DNA from: CBDDIP01 sp965229005
Lineage (GTDB): Bacteria; Actinomycetota; Acidimicrobiia; Acidimicrobiales; Ilumatobacteraceae
Reading direction: 5' to 3'
Length of the DNA: 64,000 bases
Assembly: GCA_965229005.1 (NCBI GenBank)
Contig: CBDDIP010000002.1
Location: 992,001-1,056,000, forward strand
Shown here one piece after another: positions 26,907 to 35,680 of the stretch (positions are counted from its first letter, which is position 1; the number at the start of each line of letters is the position of its first letter). Both the position numbers and the translations under genes were made by a program. Under the pieces are notes generated by a model. The model searched no databases. It saw only the letters and a list, made by a program, of their open reading frames with translations, and had not been told where the DNA came from.

Positions 26907-28682
26907 TCACGGCGCGCCGGTCAGCGCATCGGCCTCCTGGTCGCGGCCCTGCTCGCGGTACAGGCGGACGAGGTTGCTGCGCGGCCCCGGGTCGTGTGGT
27001 GCCAGGTCCATCGCCGCCAACCACGCTCGCTCGGCCGTCAGCTCGTCGCCGACGCGCACCGCTGCGGTGCCGTAGAGCAGTTGCAGCGCAGCGTTGTGCT
27101 GATCGTGGGCGACGAGGCGGGCGAGGTAGGTGACGGCTCGTGACGGGTCCTGCGCCGTCAAACGCTGCGCCTGCTGCAGCTCGACGATCGGATCCCGCGA
27201 CGACCACGACGACGCGTCGTCGAGCGCCTGTGCGCGCTCGGCCTCGTCGTCGGTCACCGATACCAGCAGCAGCTGCAGGCGCAGCTCGTCCGGACGTAGG
27301 TCGACGGCGTGTTGCGCCGCCCGCGTTGCGTCAGCGCTGTTCGCCGCCGTCACCGCGTCGCGGGCAGCACGGTCGGCGATCATGTCGCGCGCGCCCCACC
27401 ACAGCGCGATCACGCCGACGCCGCCCGCGAACGACGCGGCCGCGAATCGTGCGACACGAGGTGAGGGGCGCGACATGGCGAACGTCGGCGCGTCGGCGAG
27501 CACGAGCGACCCGAACAGCATGAACGCGATCGGCTCGACCTCCGCCAACGGGAAGAGGAACTGCTGCTGGATCAGGTAGCCGACGAGCGCCAGCGCGGCA
27601 GTCCGATCGGCGCGTCCGAGTCGGCGCCGACGCATCGCCACCGTGCCTGCGCCGATCACACCGAGGTAGAGCACCGCGGCCGGCACGCCACCGGCGAGCG
27701 CGATGTCGAGCACCCCGTTGTGCGCCCGATCGGGGAGCGGCGAACGTCCGTGGGCTCGCTCGTACTCGGCGTCGACGCCGTCGGCGAACACGATGCGATA
27801 GCCCTCCGGCCCGGCGCCGAGCAGCAGGTGGTGCGACAGCGCCGCGGTGCCCACGCGCCACTCGTCGATGCGGTTCGCCCCACCGGGCGACTCGCGGTTC
27901 ATCGCCGATCCGACCCGTGTACCGACCGGCGTCGTCGCCGCCGCAGCGATCACGACGATGACCGCGGCTGCCGCCGCGAGCCAGGTCCTCCGTCGCCGCC
28001 TGCCACGCACCAGCGCCCACCCGCCGACGGCCGCCAACGCGACCCACGCGCCGCGGGTGCCGGATCCGACGACCCCGAACACGGCGCTCGCCGCCGCCAC
28101 ACCGCCGGCTCGTCGCCACGCCAGCGAACGCGATCCGTCGAGCGCGACGTTCGCTGCCGCCGGCGCGATCAGCACGCACGCTGCGCCGAGGTACGCCGCC
28201 GATCCGAAGGTGCCGGTCAATCGCTCCGTGCCGGCGGCCACGACGGGATGCCCGAACGCGTCCGCCACGAGCACGGGTGCCAATCCGAGGCCGGCGAGGA
28301 TCAGTCCGTCGACCACCGCCCGGCGGCTCGCGCCGGCGACGAACAAGACGGCGCAGCACAGCCACAGCAACCAGCCGGCGTGGCGTTCGGGCAGTCCGAG
28401 CCAGGCGAACCGCGGGTCGACGCCGCGCCACGCGGCCATGGCCATCCAGACGAGCAGTGCAACGAGCAGGCCGCCGACCACACGACCGGAGCGCCGCCAC
28501 GTGCCCGTCCACGACGCAGCTGCCGCAACCAATGCCGTGCCGACCGTTGCCACGGCCCACTTCACCGGAGCGAACGAGTACCAGCCGGCCGGGTCGAACG
28601 CCAGCACGAGGGCGGCCGTGGTCGCGGCCGCGGCGACGTCCGTCGCTCCCCACACCCCTTCGCTTCGCCGCACGGCGGGCAC
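26907..28682 (-). CDS. O-antigen ligase-like polytopic membrane protein with C-terminal TPR-like region
   Basis: 591 residues. About 10-12 hydrophobic segments; the large loop and following helix contain PLPDRAHNGVLDIALAGGVPAAVLYLGV, a recognisable Wzy_C (O-antigen ligase/polymerase) motif with its conserved His-Asn. After the last membrane segment (about residue 450) a helical stretch of about 140 residues with alanine/leucine repeats (VTYLARLVAHDQHNAALQLLYG, LAAMDLAPHDPGPRSNLVRLY) reads as two or three TPR units. Likely involved in joining or polymerising a surface glycan. No glycosyltransferases are adjacent, so the polymer is unknown. Confidence 0.8.
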   Translation of the reverse strand: MPAVRRSEGVWGATDVAAAATTAALVLAFDPAGWYSFAPVKWAVATVGTALVAAAASWTGTWRRSGRVVGGLLVALLVWMAMAAWRGVDPRFAWLGLPERHAGWLLWLCCAVLFVAGASRRAVVDGLILAGLGLAPVLVADAFGHPVVAAGTERLTGTFGSAAYLGAACVLIAPAAANVALDGSRSLAWRRAGGVAAASAVFGVVGSGTRGAWVALAAVGGWALVRGRRRRRTWLAAAAAVIVVIAAAATTPVGTRVGSAMNRESPGGANRIDEWRVGTAALSHHLLLGAGPEGYRIVFADGVDAEYERAHGRSPLPDRAHNGVLDIALAGGVPAAVLYLGVIGAGTVAMRRRRLGRADRTAALALVGYLIQQQFLFPLAEVEPIAFMLFGSLVLADAPTFAMSRPSPRVARFAAASFAGGVGVIALWWGARDMIADRAARDAVTAANSADATRAAQHAVDLRPDELRLQLLLVSVTDDEAERAQALDDASSWSSRDPIVELQQAQRLTAQDPSRAVTYLARLVAHDQHNAALQLLYGTAAVRVGDELTAERAWLAAMDLAPHDPGPRSNLVRLYREQGRDQEADALTGAP

Positions 28683-28730
28683 GATAGAGCGCTCGGGGTT
28701 GTCGGCGACCGCGTCGGTAGCCTGGCCGGC

Positions 28731-28898
28731 ATGTCGTTCGAGCCCCCCGCCCCCGATCTGCAGAAGCTCATCAGTGCATGGGACGAGTGGGAGCGCGGCG
28801 AGGAGACGCCGGGTCGCGTGCTGGCCAACATGAAGACCGCCGGCCTGCCCCAGGTGCTCCGGCAGCTCGTCGACAGCGGCTGGCTCCCCAGTTCGTGA
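28731..28898 (+). CDS. Small conserved-looking protein of 55 residues
   Basis: MSFEPPAPDLQKLISAWDEWERGEETPGRVLANMKTAG... 55 residues, acidic, predicted helical, no membrane segment. Normal codon use with strong third-position GC and a clear ATG 49 bases downstream of the divergent ligase gene support it as real. The Nudix gene starts 15 bases after its stop. I know small actinobacterial proteins of this general form beside Nudix genes but cannot assign a function. Confidence 0.65.
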   Translation: MSFEPPAPDLQKLISAWDEWERGEETPGRVLANMKTAGLPQVLRQLVDSGWLPSS

Positions 28899-28913
28899 CC
28901 GGACCCGGCTGAC

Positions 28914-29600
28914 ATGAGCCGGCGGTCTGGCGGCCAGCAGTTCATCCCACGCCCCGACGCGTGGCGCGCCGGCGCCGATGCACCGTGGTCGAGCACGCCG
29001 GTGCGGCCGATCTCCGTCGCCGAGGTGGCGGCGGCGATCGTTCGCCGCCCCGCTCCGCCCGAGCCGCTGTCACCCTTCGCCGACCATCGTCCGTCCGCGG
29101 TGATGCTCGTGCTGGCCGACGGCGACGACGGCGCCGAGGTGCTGCTGACGCGGCGCTCGATGAACCTCTCGTCGCATCGCGGTGAGGTCAGCTTCCCCGG
29201 CGGACGCGTCGAGCCCGGTGAGACGTTCGAGCAAGCCGCCCTTCGTGAGACGCTGGAGGAGGTCGCTCTGCCGAGCGAACGGCTGCAGATCGTCGGGCGG
29301 CTCGACAGCTTGTCGACCCTGGTCAGCCAGAGCTTCATCGTCCCGATCGTCGGCAGCATCGAGGGCAACCCCGACGCTCGCCCGCCGCTGCGCGCTGCGG
29401 CGGGCGAGGTCGACCGGATCTTCTGGGTGCCGCTCACGGACCTGGCCCGCGCCGACACCTATCGGGAGGAGTGGTGGGGCATGCCGCCGGACGACCGGGC
29501 CATCCACTTCTTCGAGCTCGATGACGAGACCGTGTGGGGCGCGACGGCGAGAGTGCTCCGCCAGCTGCTCGAGCTGACGTTCGAGGCGTTCGGCGAGTAG
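28914..29600 (+). CDS. Nudix hydrolase, CoA-pyrophosphatase-like
   Basis: 228 residues. The Nudix box reads GGRVEPGETFEQAALRETLEEV (G-x5-E-x7-RE-x2-EE), preceded by LLTRRSMNLSSHRGEVSFPGG, the extended signature of the NudL-type CoA diphosphatases. This points to hydrolysis of CoA or acyl-CoA to phosphopantetheine products, with Mg as cofactor. The N-terminal 50 residues (GGQQFIPRPDAWRAG) are typical of actinobacterial members. Soluble. Confidence 0.88.
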   Translation: MSRRSGGQQFIPRPDAWRAGADAPWSSTPVRPISVAEVAAAIVRRPAPPEPLSPFADHRPSAVMLVLADGDDGAEVLLTRRSMNLSSHRGEVSFPGGRVEPGETFEQAALRETLEEVALPSERLQIVGRLDSLSTLVSQSFIVPIVGSIEGNPDARPPLRAAAGEVDRIFWVPLTDLARADTYREEWWGMPPDDRAIHFFELDDETVWGATARVLRQLLELTFEAFGE

Positions 29601-29607
29601 TTGGGCG

Positions 29608-30081
29608 TCAGGGCCCGCCGAAGGCGCGCACTGCCGCGTAGAACGTCGCCGCCCACGCGAAGCAGCTCGGCTGATCCCACAGGTGACGGTTGCGGCAGTG
29701 CGACTTCATGTCGGCCAGCAGTTGCTGGTCGACGCGGCGCCGCATCGTTCCGTTCCAGTAGGTGTGGCCGCTGCCGTACCGGGACTCCAGCCGCTGCAGG
29801 TTGCGGTAGCCGAAGTCGTGCCGGCGGCATGCGTCACGGAAGTCGAACGTCCGGCCGGTGGACCCGACCATGGGCGCCGAGCACTGGTCGGTCGACCAGT
29901 CGTACCAGGGATCGACGGGTGACTTTGCCGCGCGGATGAAGTCGCGCAGCGGGACGTCGAACACCATCCGCTGGACGAACGCCAGGTCGCCTGCGGCGGT
30001 GTGGGTGGAGCCGGCGAACACCGGCGATGCGACGGTCAGGACACTCGTGACCGCGACGAGCACCCGGAGAACGTGTCTCAT
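29608..30081 (-). CDS. Secreted phospholipase A2 (prokaryotic type)
   Basis: 157 residues with a Sec signal peptide (MRHVLRVLVAVTSVLTVASPVFA, cleaved near residue 23). The core has YDWSTDQCSAPMVGSTGRTFDFRDACRRHDFGYRN: CRRHDFGY carries the catalytic His-Asp pair, and two pairs of Cys would form disulfides as in the Streptomyces phospholipase A2 family. It would hydrolyse the sn-2 ester of phospholipids outside the cell. Length fits the family. Monocistronic, convergent with the Nudix gene (7-base gap). Confidence 0.9.
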   Translation of the reverse strand: MRHVLRVLVAVTSVLTVASPVFAGSTHTAAGDLAFVQRMVFDVPLRDFIRAAKSPVDPWYDWSTDQCSAPMVGSTGRTFDFRDACRRHDFGYRNLQRLESRYGSGHTYWNGTMRRRVDQQLLADMKSHCRNRHLWDQPSCFAWAATFYAAVRAFGGP

Positions 30082-30111
30082 GAATGCTCCCTTTGTTGTG
30101 GGAGCGCCGAG

Positions 30112-31521
30112 TCAACCCGTGGTGAGGCGTTGCAGCAACGACCACGCCGCAACGACGTGGCGTTGCTCGGTCAGCCGCGCCCCGATCGAGACGCGCAGGG
30201 CCACCCGACCATCGAGCACCGTCCGCGTGAACAGTGCTTCCCCGGTGGTGTTCGCCGCCTCGATCAGCGCATCGGTTGCCTGGTCACCGGCCACGAGGCG
30301 GATGCACAGCAGGTTCAGCGGATGCGGGGCGACGATCTCGAAGCGAGCGTCCTCGGCCACCCAGCCGGCCAGCTCCTGGGTCAGCGCGACGTGGCGCCGG
30401 ATCATCGCGACGGTCGCGCCCGAGCCGTCGGCGCGCAGCGTGAACCACAGCTTGAGCGCACGGAACCGTCGGCCGAGCGGGATCTGCCAGTCGCGGTAGT
30501 CGATGGCCGCGCCGGTCTCTGCCGCAGCGGAGCGCAGGTACTCGGGCAGGATGCTCAAGGCCCCGAGCAGCGCCGTGCGGTCGGCGGTGTAGAAGAGGTC
30601 GCAGTCGAAGTTGACGCCCATCCACTTGTGCGGGTTGGTGCAGTAGCTGTCGGCCAGCTCGAGACCATCGTTGATCCAGCGATGCTCATCGGCCAACGCG
30701 CCGATGCCGCTCATCGCAGCGTCGACGTGCAGCCACAGACCCTCGCGCTGTGCGATCGCGCCGATCTCTGGCACCGGGTCGAACGCCATCGAGCTCGTCG
30801 TGCCGCGAGTCGCACAGATCCAGAACGGCACGAGCCCGGCGGCTCGATCAGCCGCGATCATCTCCGCCAGCGCGTCGGCGCGCATCGCATACGACTCGTC
30901 GTGCGGCACGATGCGCGTCTGGCTGGTGCCGATCCCGGCGATGCGCAGGCCCTTCTCGATGCTCGAGTGCGCCTGTGATGTTGCATATGCAACAAGAGCC
31001 GTCGTATCGCCGGTGGTGTTCACAGCGCCGCCGGTGATCCGCCAACGGGCGGCGAGGATCGACGCGAGCGTGGCCTCGCTGGCCGATCCGTGGATGACGC
31101 CGCCGCCGGTCGCGCTGGTGCTGCGGAACCGCTCGGGCAGGCCGAGGAGCTCCTGCATCCAGTCCAGCATCAGCGTCTCGACCTCGGTGCACGCCGGGCT
31201 CGTCACCCAGCTCATGCCCTGCACGCCGAGCCCGGCCGCGACCAGCTCGCCGAGGATCGCCGGGTAGCTGGAGTTGCCGGGGAAGTAGGCGAAGAAGCTC
31301 GGGTGCTGCCAGTGCGTGAGGCCGGGGACGACGACGCGGTCGAGGTCGGCCAGCACATCCGCGAACGGCTCCGGCGCTGCGGGCGGGTGCTCGGGCAGCT
31401 GCCGGCGAACGTCGCCCGGCTGCACCGACGACGCCACCGGGAACCGTTCGACCCCCTCGAGGTACTCGGCGATCCAGTCGATCAACGCATGGCCGTTGCT
31501 GCGGAATTCCTCGGGAGTCAC
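30112..31521 (-). CDS. PLP-dependent aromatic-L-amino-acid decarboxylase family protein
   Basis: 469 residues, group II decarboxylase. HWQHPSFFAYFPGNSSYPAILGEL at the N-terminal domain, LWLHVDAAMSG with the PLP-contacting Asp, and TNPHKWMGVNFDCD with the Schiff-base lysine are diagnostic of the DDC/tyrosine-tryptophan decarboxylase group. The substrate (Phe, Tyr, Trp or DOPA) cannot be set from sequence. A few bases near 30980 are AT-rich, but the frame is intact. It sits 23 bases downstream of the acetyltransferase gene, perhaps in one transcript; amine product then N-acetylation would be a plausible pathway (inference). Confidence 0.93.
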   Translation of the reverse strand: MTPEEFRSNGHALIDWIAEYLEGVERFPVASSVQPGDVRRQLPEHPPAAPEPFADVLADLDRVVVPGLTHWQHPSFFAYFPGNSSYPAILGELVAAGLGVQGMSWVTSPACTEVETLMLDWMQELLGLPERFRSTSATGGGVIHGSASEATLASILAARWRITGGAVNTTGDTTALVAYATSQAHSSIEKGLRIAGIGTSQTRIVPHDESYAMRADALAEMIAADRAAGLVPFWICATRGTTSSMAFDPVPEIGAIAQREGLWLHVDAAMSGIGALADEHRWINDGLELADSYCTNPHKWMGVNFDCDLFYTADRTALLGALSILPEYLRSAAAETGAAIDYRDWQIPLGRRFRALKLWFTLRADGSGATVAMIRRHVALTQELAGWVAEDARFEIVAPHPLNLLCIRLVAGDQATDALIEAANTTGEALFTRTVLDGRVALRVSIGARLTEQRHVVAAWSLLQRLTTG

Positions 31522-31543
31522 GGCCGCAGAGGGTACCTGTCGG

Positions 31544-32434
31544 TCACGTCGCGGACTGCTCGTCGAGCCAGCGCTGGTGCGTGGTGATGACGTGGTCCCA
31601 CAACCGATCCTTCGCGTCGTCGTCGACCCCGTCGAAGGTCAGCCCGAACTCGTCGGCGACCAGATCGAACCAGTCGGCCCGCTGGTCCACCATCGTCGGC
31701 TCACCGCGTTCGTCGACGATGCGAGTCAGCGCGCAGCCGCGGATGATCGTCGCTCCGTTGCTGTGGCGGCGTTGCGCGGTGACGGTCTTGACGAAGCCCG
31801 ACTCGGGTGACGTGCTGAGGACGACGTTGCGGTCGGCGAACGCTTCGTGCGTGACTGCCGGGTCGCGGAAGACCATGCCGACGAACGAGCCCTTCGGGTC
31901 GTGGCGGAAGCCCCAGTCGCCGACCCCGTTCGTGGCGTACAGCTCGTAGCGGAAGTGGTCGCTGTCGTGGGCACCGTCACAGAGCGGCACCGCCGCCGTC
32001 GGACCATCGCCCAACCCGGCGTCGACGTACCAACGTCCCTCCGGGTTGTCGTCCGACGGCAGGTCGCCGACGGTGAGCACGAGGTGGTTCGTCATCGCTT
32101 CCTCGGCCGGTCCGTCCGGCCCGTGAACACCGCCGACGTGGCGCGACACCGAGTAGCCGAGCGCGTCGAGCACCTCGGCGAGCGAACCGTTGAGGTGGAA
32201 GCAGTACCCGCCGCGCCGGTGTCGGGCGATCCGCTCCAACGCGGCACGGGGTTCCGTGGTCCAGCGCTCGCCGAGGTGGATCCACGTCGTCTCGTAGGGA
32301 ATCGTCGCCAGCTGCGCGCGCATGATCCGCTGCAACGCGTCGACGGAAGGCGGCTCTCGATCGATGCCCAGTCGAGCGAGGTACAGGTCAACGAGATCCG
32401 GGTCCGCGTCCACGAGCCGAGTCCGATCGCTCAT
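31544..32434 (-). CDS. nat: Arylamine N-acetyltransferase
   Basis: Acetylates arylamines or related amines with acetyl-CoA by a Cys-His-Asp triad. 296 residues from the ATG beginning MSDRTRLVD; an upstream in-frame ATG at 32497 adds a non-family end. Cys78 in RRGGYCFHLN, His117 in TNHLVLTV and Asp138 in WYVDAGLGDG form the triad at the expected spacing. Upstream partner of the aromatic decarboxylase. It borders the copper island on the left. Confidence 0.93.
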   Translation of the reverse strand: MSDRTRLVDADPDLVDLYLARLGIDREPPSVDALQRIMRAQLATIPYETTWIHLGERWTTEPRAALERIARHRRGGYCFHLNGSLAEVLDALGYSVSRHVGGVHGPDGPAEEAMTNHLVLTVGDLPSDDNPEGRWYVDAGLGDGPTAAVPLCDGAHDSDHFRYELYATNGVGDWGFRHDPKGSFVGMVFRDPAVTHEAFADRNVVLSTSPESGFVKTVTAQRRHSNGATIIRGCALTRIVDERGEPTMVDQRADWFDLVADEFGLTFDGVDDDAKDRLWDHVITTHQRWLDEQSAT

Positions 32435-32507
32435 CTGTCGATTCTTATTCGTCGGTGGACACTCGGCCAAGTGGTCGCATTGGTGATGAACATCCATGGC
32501 TAACCTC

Positions 32508-32520
32508 TTAGACCGTGTAG
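32508..32520. promoter_or_regulatory. Weak BlaI-type operator box 1
   Basis: TTAGA-CCG-TGTAG: right arm perfect, left arm two mismatches from CTACA. It could control the short frame at 32547 or be a decayed remnant at the island edge. Confidence 0.4.
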
Positions 32521-32546
32521 GTACTCGCCAGCACTCCGAACCTCAG

Positions 32547-32762
32547 ATGATGTCGCACTCGCCTCCAAGCTGGACCGCTGGCTCCGATCACCCGATTCCC
32601 GCTGAACTCACAGCTGTTCGCTGGAGCGACGGAAGTGTCGAATGCCGGTTCAGATTGCTCCATCCTGCGGGATCGCTGCTGGCCGCCGATGGTGACGTCG
32701 GAGTTGTACTGACAGCGCCTGGCGCAGAGTGCACCAGATGCTCCGAGGCCTGCTCCGAATGA
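32547..32762 (+). CDS. Possible small protein or gene remnant at island edge
   Basis: An open frame of 71 residues (MMSHSPPSWTAGSDHP..., ending TRCSEACSE). The end has three cysteines in a CxxCxxxC-like arrangement, which could bind metal. There is no clear ribosome site, and the codon pattern is weak. The only support is its place downstream of a BlaI-type box inside a copper island. It may equally be non-coding. Confidence 0.22.
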   Translation: MMSHSPPSWTAGSDHPIPAELTAVRWSDGSVECRFRLLHPAGSLLAADGDVGVVLTAPGAECTRCSEACSE

Positions 32763-32916
32763 CATCGCGACAACTACGACACCGTGAAGTAACGATTCGT
32801 CGACCTCCGTCGACGTCCCTCGGTGCGTCGTATGAGCGAGCTCGCGCCGAGTTCTGAAGGTTTCGCCATCTCGGTCAGCGGAGCAGCTACCTAGATCTCG
32901 GTTCATGGTGGAGGAT

Positions 32917-32935
32917 TATACCTAGGGGGGGTATA
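32917..32935 (+). promoter_or_regulatory. CsoR-like copper operator before the P-type ATPase
   Basis: TATACC-TAGGGGG-GTATA, a near-perfect dyad around a G-run, matches the known form of CsoR-family operators (ATACCC/GGGTAT arms with a C/G-rich centre). It lies 26 bases upstream of the GTG start at 32962. No csoR gene is in this window, so the repressor would be encoded elsewhere. Confidence 0.7.
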
Positions 32936-32961
32936 CTGAAACGAAAATCGGAAAGGATGCT

Positions 32962-35088
32962 GTGAACCACGATCGCCACCATGAGAGTTCCGTCAATGCG
33001 TCGACCGCAGACAACGCCCACCATGTCTCGCACTCGTCACCGTCCGTTAGGCCCCAACACACGCGGCACGCTGACGGCGGCCATGCAGATCCCGGGGATC
33101 ACAAGGGCCATGACAAGCACGCCGGCCACGATCCGGAGGTGTTTCGCCGACGTTTCTGGCTGACTCTCGCGCTCACGATCCCGCTCGTCGCCACCAGCCA
33201 CCTGGTCATGGGGTGGCTCGGGTATTCAGTCGACCTGCCGCTGATGGGCTGGTTCGGCCCCGTGCTTGGGTCGATCGTGTTCTGGTGGGGCGGCTGGCCG
33301 TTCCTCGCCGGTGGTGTCGCCGAGATCCGCCACCGCCAGCCAGGGATGATGCTGCTGATCACGATGGCGATCACCGTCGCATACCTCGCATCTATGTCCA
33401 CAAGCCTCGATTGGCTCGACCTCGAGTTCTGGTGGGAACTGGCAGCACTCGTCTCGATCATGCTGCTGGGCCATTGGCAAGAGATGAAGGCGATCGGTCA
33501 GGCGCGGAACGCGCTGGCGGCACTTGCAGCGCTGCTGCCCGACGAGGCCGATCTGGTTGACGGCGAGACCATCCGCGCGGTCCCAGCCGCCGCGTTGAAG
33601 GTCGGCGATGTCGTATTGGTTCGCCCCGGAGCGCGGATTCCCGCTGACGGGACAATCGTCGTCGGCGTCGCCGAAGTCGACGAGTCGATGATCACCGGCG
33701 AGTCAAAGCCGGTCAACCGTGCAATCGGCGACCGGGTGGTGGCCGGCACGGTGTCGACGGATAGCTCGATCCGCGTACGGGTCGATGCCGTTGGCGACGA
33801 CACGGCCCTCGCTGGGATCCAGCGACTCGTCGCCGACGCCCAGGCCAGCCAAAGTCGCGCCCAGGTGCTCGCTGACCGGTTCGCCGCCTGGTTGTTCTAC
33901 GTCGCGGTCGCGGCGGGTGTGCTCACGTTTCTTGTCTGGTGGGCGATTGGCGACATCAACACTGCGATCACCAGCACCGTCACCGTATTGGTCATCGCGT
34001 GCCCCCACGCTCTCGGGTTGGCGATTCCACTCGTCGTTGCACTGTCGACAGCTGTTTCCGCCAAAGCAGGGATCTTGGTCAAGGACAGATTGGCCCTCGA
34101 GCGGATGCGATCGATCGACACCGTCTTGTTCGACAAGACGGGAACTCTCACCAAGGGTTCGCACGTGGTGACCGGCGTCGCCGGCATCGACCACTTCGAC
34201 AAGGACCGAGTGCTCAGCACAGCCGCCGCCATAGAAGCCGAGAGCGAGCACCCGCTTGCCCGCGCGATCGTCACAGCCGCCGGTGATTTCGACGGACCCA
34301 AGGCGACCAACTTCAGGTCGGTCGCCGGGCGGGGCGTGACTGCAGACATCCTTGGTGTGGCCTACGCCATCGGCGGCCCGGCCTTGCTCCGCCAACGTCA
34401 CCTCGCCATCCCCCAAGCGCTCCACAACCACGTCATCGGATGGGAGCAGCGCGGGGCTTCTGTGCTCTTCCTCGCGATTGCCGAAGAGGTCGTTGGCGTC
34501 ATGGCGCTCGAGGACGAGATAAGGCCCGAGGCGCGGCAAGCCATTTCCGAGCTGCGCCAGATGGGCGTCGACGTTGCAATGATCACCGGTGACGCCCGCC
34601 AGGTCGCCGAAGCTGTCGGCCGCGACCTCGGCATCGCCAAGGTCTTCGCTGAAGTCCTTCCCGAAGACAAGGATCAGGCCGTAGCCGAGCTTCAGCAGCA
34701 AGGCTTAACGGTTGCCATGGTCGGCGACGGCGTCAACGACGCTCCTGCTCTTGCTCGCGCCGACGTCGGCCTGGCGATCGGCGCCGGTACAGATGTCGCC
34801 ATCGAGTCGGCAGGCGTGGTCCTCGCAGCGAGTGACCCGCGTGGGGTCGCCAGCGTGATCCGCCTCTCTCGGGCCAGCTATCGCAAGATGATCCAGAACC
34901 TTGCCTGGGCAGCGGGCTACAACATCGTCGCCATCCCGCTCGCCGCCGGAAGCTTCGCCTGGGCGGGGATCACGCTGTCTCCGGCCATCGGTGCCGTCCT
35001 GATGAGCCTTTCCACCATCGTCGTGGCACTCAACGCTCAGCTGCTCCGCCGTGTTCAGCTCCGGCCCGACACCATCGAATCGCCTTGA
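32962..35088 (+). CDS. copB: Copper-translocating P1B-type ATPase, CPH (CopB-like) subclass
   Basis: 708 residues. A histidine-rich N-terminus (about 1-56, HDRHHESS, HKGHDKHAGHD) replaces the usual CxxC metal domain. The TGES actuator loop is near residue 245, the transport motif CPHALGLAIP near 345 (CPH rather than CPC), phosphorylation site DKTGTLTKG near 390, HP locus SEHPLARA, and MVGDGVNDAPAL near 585. CPH pumps are associated with copper (Cu+ or Cu2+) or silver export. GTG start with GAAAGGA four bases before it. Convergent with a DUF305 lipoprotein gene. Likely derepressed by copper through the CsoR-like operator. Confidence 0.92.
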   Translation: MNHDRHHESSVNASTADNAHHVSHSSPSVRPQHTRHADGGHADPGDHKGHDKHAGHDPEVFRRRFWLTLALTIPLVATSHLVMGWLGYSVDLPLMGWFGPVLGSIVFWWGGWPFLAGGVAEIRHRQPGMMLLITMAITVAYLASMSTSLDWLDLEFWWELAALVSIMLLGHWQEMKAIGQARNALAALAALLPDEADLVDGETIRAVPAAALKVGDVVLVRPGARIPADGTIVVGVAEVDESMITGESKPVNRAIGDRVVAGTVSTDSSIRVRVDAVGDDTALAGIQRLVADAQASQSRAQVLADRFAAWLFYVAVAAGVLTFLVWWAIGDINTAITSTVTVLVIACPHALGLAIPLVVALSTAVSAKAGILVKDRLALERMRSIDTVLFDKTGTLTKGSHVVTGVAGIDHFDKDRVLSTAAAIEAESEHPLARAIVTAAGDFDGPKATNFRSVAGRGVTADILGVAYAIGGPALLRQRHLAIPQALHNHVIGWEQRGASVLFLAIAEEVVGVMALEDEIRPEARQAISELRQMGVDVAMITGDARQVAEAVGRDLGIAKVFAEVLPEDKDQAVAELQQQGLTVAMVGDGVNDAPALARADVGLAIGAGTDVAIESAGVVLAASDPRGVASVIRLSRASYRKMIQNLAWAAGYNIVAIPLAAGSFAWAGITLSPAIGAVLMSLSTIVVALNAQLLRRVQLRPDTIESP

Positions 35089-35101
35089 AGGGGTTGCCAA
35101 C

Positions 35102-35680
35102 TCACCCGATCAGGAGCGTCTCCAGAGTCGAGATGTACATCGTCGATTCGGCGACGATGCTCGATGCGAGGGTGAGCGCGTCTTGGTCGGTCCCATCAGC
35201 CCGTTCCGACTGTGCGATCTCGAGCGCGCCATGGAGATGTCGAATCGTCAGGACGAGCCACGTTCGGTCGAAGTCGGGACCTGACAGCTCGCCAAGTTGG
35301 TGGAGTTCCTCTGGGCTGATCATGCCACCGATGTAGACGAGGTCGCCGGCGTCGGCGTCGCTCGGCGTGACTTGGGCTTTGCTCAGCCAGATGCGCAGCA
35401 ACCGCACATCATCGGCTCCAGTTGTCAGAAGTTGGGTAGCGACCGCTGCAATCACCGGTGACGCCCGACGGCCCACGTCGGATGCGAGTTCGGCAAGCTC
35501 GATGGTCTGCCGGTGGTGACGTTCCATGTAGACCGCGAAGGTTCGGTCTGACAGGTCCGGCCATTCCGCGGTTGTCGTAATTGGCAGGTGGGCAGCAGCA
35601 GGCGGTCGCGGAGAGCCACAGCCAACGAGGATCACCGCAACGGACACGAGGGCCGACCGCCTACGCGTGGTTCGAACCAT
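35102..35680 (-). CDS. DUF305-like lipoprotein
   Basis: 192 residues from the ATG overlapping the M23 gene stop by one base. Lipoprotein signal: VAVILVGCGS (lipobox Leu-Val-Gly-Cys). The body has YMERHHRQTIELAELA and RHLHGALEIAQ, matching the paired His-helix motifs of DUF305 (ferritin-like four-helix, copper-linked in some bacteria). It is more divergent than the second DUF305 gene at 37.9-38.5 kb. Probably the second gene of a two-gene operon with the M23 peptidase, under the BlaI-type box at 36.92 kb. Confidence 0.75.
   Translation of the reverse strand: MVRTTRRRSALVSVAVILVGCGSPRPPAAAHLPITTTAEWPDLSDRTFAVYMERHHRQTIELAELASDVGRRASPVIAAVATQLLTTGADDVRLLRIWLSKAQVTPSDADAGDLVYIGGMISPEELHQLGELSGPDFDRTWLVLTIRHLHGALEIAQSERADGTDQDALTLASSIVAESTMYISTLETLLIG

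Larger units (their letters stand above)
32435..32961. other. 527-base low-coding junction region at the left edge of the copper island
   Basis: No convincing gene. It holds a weak BlaI-type box (32508-32520), one possible short frame (32547-32762), AT-rich stretches and, at the right end, the CsoR-like operator and ribosome site of the P-type ATPase. Base composition is lower in GC than the left flank, consistent with the edge of transferred DNA. No tRNA end or clear attachment repeat was found. Confidence 0.5.

Noticed and set aside
32435..32520. tRNA or attachment site at the island edge
   Set aside because: No cloverleaf, no direct repeat matched at the right edge near 44.7 kb, and no integrase in the block.
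32508..32906. 132-residue minus-strand frame at the island edge
   Set aside because: No ribosome site, no domain and poor codon bias.
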